Of a DNA stretch of 5,331 bases, positions 1-5,181 are shown piece after piece (within the stretch, counting starts at the first letter, position 1; every line of letters starts with the position of its first letter). Both the position numbers and the translations under genes were made by a program. The DNA is from an uncultured Chloroflexota bacterium (GTDB taxonomy: Bacteria > Chloroflexota > Dehalococcoidia > Lucifugimonadales > CAJWER01), in contig CAJWER010000214.1 of the NCBI GenBank assembly GCA_913030785.1, positions 1 to 5,331 on the forward strand. The letters are read 5' to 3'. Under the pieces are notes generated by a model that saw only the letters and a program-made list of their open reading frames with translations, was not told the origin of the DNA and searched no databases.

Positions 1-2
1 GG

Positions 3-461
3 GACGACCGGTACGCCTGCGACCCCGACATCGACACCGACGGCATCCCCAACGACGTAGATAATTGCCCCAGCGACGCCAACACCGAACAAACGGACCA
101 GGATGGCGACACCGTCGGCAACCCCTGTGATCCCGACCTGGACGGTGACCAGGTTTGCGATACCCCGGGCTTGAGCACCGGATGCAGCATTGTGGGCCCC
201 GACAACTGCATCTTCGTGGCCAACCCCGGCCAACAAAATAATGAATCGGACCTCTTCGGGGATGAGTATCAGCGCTATGTGCAGGGGCGCATCCGCGCCG
301 CCTTCGAGGTCCTGCAGCGGGTGCACGCCGCGTACCAACCGGGGGCCTTCGCGGACGTTCCGCCCGTCCCCGTAGATCGGGAGGGGCTGGTCGGCCTGGG
401 CGTTGGTGATCAGCAACGGGATCAGCTTCTCCGGATGCTGATACGGCCCGTAGTTATTTGA
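3..461 (+). CDS. Partial TSP3-repeat (calcium-binding) protein, 3' end probably chimeric
   Basis: The frame is open from the window edge to a TGA at 459-461 (152 residues). No true start is visible, so the N-terminus lies outside. Residues 9-49 are typical thrombospondin type 3 repeats: DTDGIPNDVDNCP, then DQDGD, then a Cys-Asp-Pro-Asp unit with DLDGD. A more degenerate unit follows (DNCIFVANPGQQ, residues 67-78). The regularly spaced Asp and Cys residues are known in this family to bind calcium in extracellular or outer-membrane proteins. Residues 88-116 look like a helical non-repeat segment. From about residue 117 (position 351) the bases are the antisense of rfbB, so the last 36 residues are probably not native. 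The true end is unknown. Its strand, lack of sugar-pathway features and apparently higher GC separate it from the cluster. I am confident of the repeats but not of the 3' end. Confidence 0.7.
   Translation, partial: DDRYACDPDIDTDGIPNDVDNCPSDANTEQTDQDGDTVGNPCDPDLDGDQVCDTPGLSTGCSIVGPDNCIFVANPGQQNNESDLFGDEYQRYVQGRIRAAFEVLQRVHAAYQPGAFADVPPVPVDREGLVGLGVGDQQRDQLLRMLIRPVVI
343..353. other. Junction between two truncated convergent genes
   Basis: Left of this point the plus strand reads as a TSP3 protein. Right of it the minus strand reads as RmlB up to the conserved YGDGRNVR motif (residues 213-220 of the minus-strand protein). RmlB proteins normally continue with a Trp and a conserved block ending in a YNIGG-type motif. 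None of that appears in any minus-strand frame to the left, so a simple frameshift does not explain the break. It may be an assembly chimera, an inversion or a deletion. No inverted repeats, IS ends or target duplications are visible at the point. Precision is within about ten bases. Confidence 0.65.
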
Positions 462-1010
462 CGATCTCGTGATAACCACATCCTGGCGGTAAGAACGAAA
501 TGCCGCCAGGACCATCAGATCGGCCGCCGCCTTGCTCGCCGCATACGGAGAGGTCGGGTCGAGACGCATGTCTTCCCTGAACTTCAGGGCGTCGTCGTCC
601 AGGCTGCCATAGACCTCGTCGGTGGATATTTGCAGAACGCGGCTCTCGTATCGACGTCCCAGCTCAAGAACCACCTGCGTGCCCATGACATTGGTCCGGG
701 CGAAATTGACACCGGTCTCCAGACTTCGATCAACGTGGGACTCGGCTGCGCAGTTGATCACCGCCCATGGGGAGTGAATTTGGAACACCGATTCCATGCC
801 GGCGTACTCGGTGATGTCCTGTTCGACAAACGTGTACCGTGGGTTCGATTCAACGTTGACAAGGCTGGCGGGATTACTCGCGTATGTCAGTGAGTCGACG
901 TTCACAATCCGCCATTCATCGCGCTGAGCCAGGAGGAGTCTGACAAGGTTGCTGCCGACGAATCCGCATCCGCCCGTGACAAGCACCGTCCTGATATTCT
1001 GCTCAGGCAG
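348..1010 (-). pseudogene. rfbB: dTDP-glucose 4,6-dehydratase, C-terminally truncated
   Basis: About 221 residues of an extended short-chain dehydrogenase/reductase are present. The NAD-binding glycine motif TGGCGFVGSN spans residues 12-21. AAESHVDRS is at 88-96. The catalytic Thr-Asp-Glu triplet is at 130-132 (STDEVYG), and the YxxxK pair is Tyr156 and Lys160 (SPYAASKAA). RSSNNYGPYQHPEKLIP is at 182-198, and the conserved part ends at YGDGRNVR. The family converts dTDP-glucose to dTDP-4-keto-6-deoxyglucose in the cytosol and is usually 330-360 residues long, so the C-terminal third (much of the sugar-binding part) is missing. The frame stays open to position 3, but that extension is antisense to the TSP3 gene and does not resemble RmlB. 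A ribosome site at 1017-1023 points to a CTG start at 1010; the alternative GTG at 986 lacks a good site. It follows the 2,3-dehydratase by 11 bases, so it is the last cluster gene seen. If the junction is an assembly error, the real gene is intact. Confidence 0.85.
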
Positions 1011-1016
1011 CGTAGA

Positions 1017-1023
1017 CTCCTTT
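1017..1023 (-). promoter_or_regulatory. Ribosome binding site deciding the rfbB start
   Basis: On the minus strand AAAGGAG overlaps the TAA stop of the 2,3-dehydratase gene (1024-1022). It is followed by six bases and then CTG at 1010-1008. No ATG, GTG or TTG in the rfbB frame sits at a suitable distance. This favours a rare CTG start giving MPEQNIRT before the glycine motif. Confidence 0.55.
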
Positions 1024-1729
1024 ATAGTGGCGCAATGACAGTCTTCACGTAGGGATTAATAACGTTATCCACCAGAATCATCGCCTTAATTTGCGACAGG
1101 GATGCCCACACAAACGAGCCTGGATCGTAGTCGAGAGAGGTCTGCGACCAATCGACCAGCCATATCTGATTGCGATTGGACTTGCGCCAGAACCGGCTGC
1201 CTTCTTCGTTGTGCAGCGATTCATAGACGAGTCGCGATGGCACTTCGCCCAGTACGACCTCGGTGAAGGGCGGCCGCTTTCCCTTGTGGGCGCGATTCAG
1301 ATTGCTCCAGCTGGCCTGCACGGTCGGGGAGAGCTGAAAAACTCCGATGTTGCCGGGCTCCGCTTTGGCATTCAACAGGAACAGAATCTCTGGCCCTTCC
1401 TGCTTCGCGATCAGGGCCAGAACCCCACCCTCTTTCTGTGTGAATATGGGCTGGTCCCAGGAGCTCACCTCTCTCAATCCCCCGCCGGAGGCCACCCTTA
1501 CCCCCTGGATAGAGAAGAACGCCCCCGAATCACTGTGTACGTCTCCTGTGCGCTCCTCCACGTGCCACGACGCTAGATCAGACAGGCCAACCAGGTGAGC
1601 CTCAAACGCCGGGGCCTTTCGCTTCTGATCGAGCCACGCCAGGACCGACGAGGGGTCGCGCACCTCGACGTCCTTGCTTTGCCGCAAAAGATCACGGAAC
1701 CACTCTATGTCGTTAGATCCCTGCGTCAT
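1022..1729 (-). CDS. NDP-hexose 2,3-dehydratase family protein, single-module form
   Basis: This 235-residue protein carries the signature blocks of sugar 2,3-dehydratases (EvaA, TylX3, SpnO family). They are SDSGAFFSIQGVRV (66-79), WDQPIFTQKEGGVLALI (91-107), NAKAEPGNIG (120-129), QLSPTVQASWSN (132-143), EEGSRFWRKSNRNQIWLV (175-192) and the closing VDNVINPYVKTV (220-231). Known members act on dTDP-4-keto-6-deoxyglucose and remove the C2 hydroxyl, yielding a 3,4-diketo-2,6-dideoxy sugar that is then aminated or reduced at C3. Those enzymes are about 450-480 residues long and hold two similar Nudix-fold modules. Only one module is present here, with a proper ATG and stop, so it is not obviously truncated and would presumably act as a dimer. 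It starts 12 bases after the aminotransferase stop; a weak AGGG (1743-1740) overlaps that stop. Family assignment is firm. Activity of a one-module form is inferred. Confidence 0.88.
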   Translation of the reverse strand: MTQGSNDIEWFRDLLRQSKDVEVRDPSSVLAWLDQKRKAPAFEAHLVGLSDLASWHVEERTGDVHSDSGAFFSIQGVRVASGGGLREVSSWDQPIFTQKEGGVLALIAKQEGPEILFLLNAKAEPGNIGVFQLSPTVQASWSNLNRAHKGKRPPFTEVVLGEVPSRLVYESLHNEEGSRFWRKSNRNQIWLVDWSQTSLDYDPGSFVWASLSQIKAMILVDNVINPYVKTVIAPL

Positions 1730-1741
1730 GGCGGTGTGACC

Positions 1742-2845
1742 CTAGGAGAGTATCTCCACCAACGCGCGGCAAACCGCGTCTTGCTCCTCATCGCTCATGG
1801 TCGGGTAGATCGGCAAAGAGAATATCTTCTTCGCCAGCGCCTCAGTTATGGGCAGGTCACCCTCAACATAGCCAAGGTCGGCGTATCCAGGCATCGTGTG
1901 GATCGGGAATGGATAGTTGATATTGACATAGATGTCCCGCACCTTTAGTTCTTCGATGATCCGGTCTCTTTCAGAGTGCCTGACGACATAAAGGTGGTAG
2001 GAGTGATAGTTTCCCTCGCCCTCCAGGGGCAGAACCAGCCCAAGACCGGCGAGTTGTCGCTCGTAGTTTCGGGCAATCTGGCGGCGGCGGTCCAGCCAGC
2101 CGTCAAGGAACTCGAGCTTGTGCAGCAGTATTGCGGCTTGCACGGTATCGAGTCGGGAGTTGTAGCCGTGCTCCTCGGAGTAGTAGGCGCCCTGCATCCC
2201 GTACGTCCGCAGCCGACGGGCCCGGTCTGCGAGCTCGTCGCTGTCTCTCACGACCACCATTCCTCCATCACCGTAAGCGCCTAGGTTCTTGGTCGGGTAG
2301 AACGAGAAGGCGGAGATGTCGCTCAAAGAGCCGCATTTTCGATTCTTGTAGCGAGCCCCGGCGCTCTGGGCGCAATCCTCCAGTACCTTGAGGCCGTGCG
2401 TCTCTGCAAAGTCGTTGACCGTATCCATATCTACGCACTGGCCGTAAAGGTGTACCGGCAGGATACACTTGGTCCGAGACGACACCGCGTTCTCCAAGTG
2501 GCCTGTGTCCATCAGATATGTCTCCGGATCAACGTCCACGAACCGTGGGGTCGCACCTGCAGTAACGATCGCGGAAACTGTCGGTACGGCTGTGTTGGCG
2601 ACGGTGATAACCTCATCTCCCGGGCCGATGCCCAGGGCTTTCAACGCGATCAACAGCGCGTCCGTGCCGCTGTTTACCCCCACACCGTGACAAGCATTCG
2701 AGTATTTGGCGAAGGCCCTCTCGAGGGCATCGACGCTCTCACCCAAAATGAGGCGTCCGGAGCTGAACACCTTGTCCACAGCCGCGAGGATGCTTTCACG
2801 GTGCTGCTCATACTCTTTCCTGTAGTCCCAGACCTGGACTCTCAA
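1742..2845 (-). CDS. DegT/DnrJ/EryC1/StrS sugar aminotransferase (probably C3-acting)
   Basis: A 367-residue, full-length PLP-dependent aminotransferase of fold type I. The phosphate-binding NSGTDAL is at 58-64. EDCAQSAGA (156-164) provides Asp157 to pair with the pyridine nitrogen. FSFYPTKNLGAYGDGG (180-195) holds the Schiff-base Lys186. GYNSRLDTVQAAIL (227-240) is the conserved substrate-side loop. Family enzymes transfer the amino group of glutamate to a keto group of an NDP-sugar. The TKNLGAYGDGG form and the adjoining 2,3-dehydratase resemble the C3 aminotransferases of amino-deoxysugar pathways (EvaB, DnmJ, TylB, DesV types), so C3 amination of a 3,4-diketo-2,6-dideoxy sugar is the likely step. 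C4 amination cannot be excluded. The start is TTG, with AGGAG nine bases upstream (2859-2855); no in-frame ATG is nearby. Seventy-six bases separate it from the glycosyltransferase, with no clear terminator or promoter. Confidence 0.92.
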   Translation of the reverse strand: MRVQVWDYRKEYEQHRESILAAVDKVFSSGRLILGESVDALERAFAKYSNACHGVGVNSGTDALLIALKALGIGPGDEVITVANTAVPTVSAIVTAGATPRFVDVDPETYLMDTGHLENAVSSRTKCILPVHLYGQCVDMDTVNDFAETHGLKVLEDCAQSAGARYKNRKCGSLSDISAFSFYPTKNLGAYGDGGMVVVRDSDELADRARRLRTYGMQGAYYSEEHGYNSRLDTVQAAILLHKLEFLDGWLDRRRQIARNYERQLAGLGLVLPLEGEGNYHSYHLYVVRHSERDRIIEELKVRDIYVNINYPFPIHTMPGYADLGYVEGDLPITEALAKKIFSLPIYPTMSDEEQDAVCRALVEILS

Positions 2846-2921
2846 TACTTGCTGCTCCTGCGGGTGTCTGATTCATCCCTCATCCACGGCCTCCATTGGC
2901 CTGCTGCGACCAGGTTCACCG

Positions 2922-3905
2922 TCACTGGGGTCCACGAGACGGCGGGACTTCGCGCTGGTTTGCCTCATCCGCGAGTTGGTCATGCTGGCCGTCTGCGACA
3001 CTACGAACGACAAACTGCGGCTTGCCATTGATGTTGAGCAGGACACGTCCCACATACTCGCCAATCAATCCCACGACGATCAGCATGGTGCTAGACAGGA
3101 ATATCATCGCCGTCATCAGCATCAGGAAACCAGCGGGCAGCCCAGATGGACTAAAGCGCTCGTAGACCAACAACGCGACGACAGCAATGCCCACAGCGAA
3201 TCCCAGTAGCCCCAGAAGGAACGCTACCCTGAGGGGCACCACGGAAAAATTGGTGAAGGCATTCAACCATAGCGACAAAAGGCGGATAAGAGTGTAGGAA
3301 CTCTTGCCGACACGTCTATCGTGATGGGGTACAACCACGCTACCTAGCTTGCCGACGCACTGTAGAAGAAGTCCATCGATGTAGGGGAAGGGACCCTGGT
3401 ACCGGAGTATCTGATCGACAGCGAATCGCGACATGATCTTGAAGCTCGACAGATAGAGCCCGTAGGGCTTGCCAAGAAGAAAAGTGGCGACCAAGTTGTT
3501 GACCCAACTACCCAGGTTGCGCCATATTCTATGTCTCTTGTCCTCGTATTTGGAATACACGACGTCATACTCTTCTCCACGTATTTCTTGGAGAAGGGGG
3601 GCAACAGCCTCCGGCGGATTTTGGAAATCGTCATCCATCACGAGAACGTAATCACCCCGGGTGTGTGCTAGGCCCGCCATCGTCGCATTGTGCTCCCCGA
3701 AGTTTCTGGCTAGTTGAACGAATACGACCTTGCCATTGAAACGCTGCGCCAGTCCAGCACAGATCTTTGCACTGTTGTCACGACTAGAGTCGTCCACCAC
3801 CACGACTTCTAAGCCTTCGTCCGAGTGCAGTTCGAACAGCCGGTCCACGAGGTGCCCGATTGTCTCCTCGGAGTTGTATACGGGAATTACTATACTCAGT
3901 AGCAA
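2922..3905 (-). CDS. Family 2 glycosyltransferase, polyprenyl-phosphate type, membrane-anchored
   Basis: A 327-residue GT2 with an N-terminal GT-A domain. SIVIPVYNSEETI (4-16) opens the fold, VVVDDSSRDNS (35-45) is the nucleotide-binding Asp region, and LARNFGEHNATMAGL (65-79) follows. VLVMDDDFQNPPE (87-99) contains the metal-binding acidic cluster, and RRVGKSSYTLIRLLSLW (197-213) is typical of the DPM1/GtrB/ArnC branch. Two membrane helices follow at about 223-248 and 260-284, then GEYVGRVLLNINGKPQFVV (282-300) and a short charged tail. Relatives move a sugar from an NDP- or UDP-donor to undecaprenyl or dolichyl phosphate on the cytoplasmic face. Here the donor may be the amino-deoxysugar made by the downstream genes. 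The start is TTG at 3905, with AAGG at 3916-3913 seven bases before it. It begins four bases after the methyltransferase stop, implying translational coupling. The exact donor and acceptor cannot be read from sequence. Confidence 0.92.
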   Translation of the reverse strand: MLLSIVIPVYNSEETIGHLVDRLFELHSDEGLEVVVVDDSSRDNSAKICAGLAQRFNGKVVFVQLARNFGEHNATMAGLAHTRGDYVLVMDDDFQNPPEAVAPLLQEIRGEEYDVVYSKYEDKRHRIWRNLGSWVNNLVATFLLGKPYGLYLSSFKIMSRFAVDQILRYQGPFPYIDGLLLQCVGKLGSVVVPHHDRRVGKSSYTLIRLLSLWLNAFTNFSVVPLRVAFLLGLLGFAVGIAVVALLVYERFSPSGLPAGFLMLMTAMIFLSSTMLIVVGLIGEYVGRVLLNINGKPQFVVRSVADGQHDQLADEANQREVPPSRGPQ

Positions 3906-3909
3906 CTCG

Positions 3910-4671
3910 TCACCTTGCCCCTTTCACAAGCAATGAAAACACCGAGCCCCCTGCGGGAAATTTGACACCGAACCGAGTCAACCTGTTCTCAAGGGCCAGT
4001 ACGACGCCAAACAAATAGTTGATAGGTAGTGACGGCGGATTTACGGCCGAATTCGATTTCGTACGCCCATTTGATCTCTGCATGAGGCGTCTAGCCAGCA
4101 TGAGCGGGAATAGCAAGGAATTTCTGTACTGACACCTTAAAATGTCAAATCCAGCAGCTTTTGCCTTTTCTCGAAACCCTCCGGTGGTGTACCGATGTGC
4201 CGTATGCACCGCCAGGTCATGACGCGAGCGTAGCCATTCATAGGCAGGAACATTGACAACGGCGATCCCGTCGGGTTTAAGTACTCTGACCATCTCGTTT
4301 AGAGCCGATTTCTCGTCGACGCCATCATGGTAGATAACGTCGAGGGAGGTGATCGCATCGATGCTAGAGTCTGAGACGGGAAGAGCGTTGACGGAACCGT
4401 ATACTATTGATCCACCTACCTTTTCTCTCGCATACGCAACCGCTAGGGGACTCGCATCAATGCCGATGATTCGCGCGGACGGGAAGCGCCGCTCAAGCGT
4501 CACGAGGGTGCCGCCGGTTCCGCAGCCAGCGTCCAATATGGTCACATCACCAGAAACGCGGCTTTCAAGCTCAGCGACAACACGATCCCTCAGACCCCTG
4601 TACCACCAGTGATCCGATTCGACGCGGGCCATGACTGAGTATTCTTCAGCATCCACGGCGTGCTCTGACAC
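3910..4671 (-). CDS. Class I SAM-dependent methyltransferase
   Basis: A 253-residue protein. SDHWWYRGLRD (19-29) is an N-terminal block common in methyltransferases of surface-glycan clusters. SAM motif I is ILDAGCGTGG (45-54), the acidic end of beta 2 is GIDASPLAVAYAR (70-82), and LDVIYHD (110-116) and RVLKPDGIAVVNVPAYEWL (129-147) complete the Rossmann-type core. HTAHRYTTGGFREKAKAAGF (156-175) is a typical later block. The C-terminal part contains a hydrophobic stretch around 216-228 that may touch the membrane. The target is not evident: in this cluster it could be the amino or a hydroxyl group of the sugar, or the lipid-linked form. The GTG start at 4671 has no clear ribosome site; an in-frame ATG at residue 14 would still leave the HWWYRG block intact. 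It lies between the SMR-like transporter (57-base gap) and the glycosyltransferase (4-base gap), so it is most likely co-transcribed. Confidence 0.88.
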   Translation of the reverse strand: MSEHAVDAEEYSVMARVESDHWWYRGLRDRVVAELESRVSGDVTILDAGCGTGGTLVTLERRFPSARIIGIDASPLAVAYAREKVGGSIVYGSVNALPVSDSSIDAITSLDVIYHDGVDEKSALNEMVRVLKPDGIAVVNVPAYEWLRSRHDLAVHTAHRYTTGGFREKAKAAGFDILRCQYRNSLLFPLMLARRLMQRSNGRTKSNSAVNPPSLPINYLFGVVLALENRLTRFGVKFPAGGSVFSLLVKGAR

Positions 4672-4728
4672 AAAGAACTAGTGGCATCATGGTGGACTGC
4701 CGTCCGGCACAAGAGCTGATCGGTTCCA

Positions 4729-5067
4729 CTAGGATTTTGCGGCCAGGAGGTAAATTCCCGTGGCAATCAATGCCAGGGCCGCGATCTGTGCTCGTCCAAA
4801 AGGCTCTCCCCAGATCAAATGAGCCACGACTGCGACGATGATGTAACTGCTTGACACACTGGGAAATGCCACCGAAAGCGGGATGTGTCGAATGGCAATG
4901 ATATAGAACAGGGCGGCGAAACCGTACGCAACTAGGCCTCCCACCACGTACGGTTCGACAATCATCGCCTGGAGCGGTCCCGACTTGGTCGCGCCTTCCT
5001 TTAAACTGATCTGCGCCACAGCGCCGATTGCCACCGCTAGCGCCAGACTTACATAGGACCAGATCAA
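4729..5067 (-). CDS. SMR/EamA-like four-helix membrane protein, possible lipid-linked sugar flippase
   Basis: A 112-residue very hydrophobic protein with four predicted helices at about 3-21, 39-58, 67-85 and 92-109. GAVAQISLKEGA (15-26) ends helix 1, and RHIPLSVAFPSVSSSYII (60-77) and WGEPFGRAQIAALALIATGI (86-105) match the second half of the small multidrug resistance / EamA fold. The membrane Glu of helix 1 that drug exporters such as EmrE need (Glu14) is not seen at the aligned place, where an Ala stands. This and the neighbouring ArnC-like glycosyltransferase favour a role like ArnE/ArnF, which move undecaprenyl-phosphate aminoarabinose across the inner membrane. ArnE and ArnF work as a pair; only one subunit is visible, so it may form a homodimer or have a partner elsewhere. 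The start is TTG with a strong ribosome site. A drug exporter is the less likely alternative. Confidence 0.85.
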   Translation of the reverse strand: MIWSYVSLALAVAIGAVAQISLKEGATKSGPLQAMIVEPYVVGGLVAYGFAALFYIIAIRHIPLSVAFPSVSSSYIIVAVVAHLIWGEPFGRAQIAALALIATGIYLLAAKS

Positions 5068-5073
5068 CTGATA

Positions 5074-5080
5074 CTCCCTT
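5074..5080 (-). promoter_or_regulatory. Ribosome binding site of the SMR-like gene
   Basis: Minus-strand AAGGGAG lies six bases before the TTG at 5067-5065. It sets the start at TTG. The next in-frame alternatives are inside helix 1 and would shorten it. Confidence 0.6.
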
Positions 5081-5083
5081 GAA

Positions 5084-5110
5084 TCGATAATGATCGAGTT
5101 GCATTATGCA
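5084..5110. repeat. Two small palindromes in the leader of the SMR-like gene
   Basis: TGCATTATGCA (5100-5110) is a perfect palindrome around a central T and covers the candidate -10 box. TCGATAATGATCGA (5084-5097) is a five-base inverted repeat with a four-base loop, between that box and the ribosome site. They could be operator half-sites or a small hairpin. Both are short enough to occur by chance. Confidence 0.3.
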
Positions 5111-5132
5111 CACACAGCACCCGATCCGTGAA
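5103..5132 (-). promoter_or_regulatory. Possible sigma-70-type promoter before the SMR-like gene
   Basis: On the minus strand TTCACG (5132-5127) and CATAAT (5108-5103) are separated by 18 bases, about 35 bases before the TTG start. The -10 matches five of six consensus positions; the -35 is weaker. It lies in the 114-base gap after the transketolase gene, the largest gap within the minus-strand cluster, so an internal promoter here is plausible. The evidence is only sequence likeness. Confidence 0.25.
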
Positions 5133-5181
5133 CGGCAGTGCAATAACGAGGTTCAATCGAATTAAGTTAGCCAGATCGGTC

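Noticed and set aside
2..348. Genuine continuation of rfbB in another frame (simple frameshift)
   Set aside because: None of the minus-strand frames shows the expected Trp block or YNIGG-type motif, while the plus strand shows real TSP3 repeats.
630..893. Plus-strand open frame of 87 codons
   Set aside because: It is antisense to the best-conserved part of rfbB (catalytic triplet and DRS region).
1091..1576. Plus-strand open frame of 161 codons
   Set aside because: It lies entirely antisense to the 2,3-dehydratase gene, whose family motifs are clear, and its translation resembles no family.
2846..2921. Small gene or promoter in the 76-base gap before the aminotransferase
   Set aside because: No convincing -35/-10 pair or coding frame was seen; only the ribosome site at 2859-2855 can be supported.
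2396..3031. Plus-strand open frame of 211 codons
   Set aside because: It is antisense to the aminotransferase and to the end of the glycosyltransferase and spans the gap between them; no domain or ribosome site is seen.
4672..4728. Possible terminator between the SMR-like gene and the methyltransferase gene
   Set aside because: Only a four to five base stem (TGCC/GGCA) with no T-run; too weak to call.
4646..5143. Minus-strand open frame of 165 codons overlapping the SMR-like gene
   Set aside because: It reads the same DNA in another frame; it is rich in Arg, Cys and Gly with no domain, while the SMR frame has four clear membrane helices.
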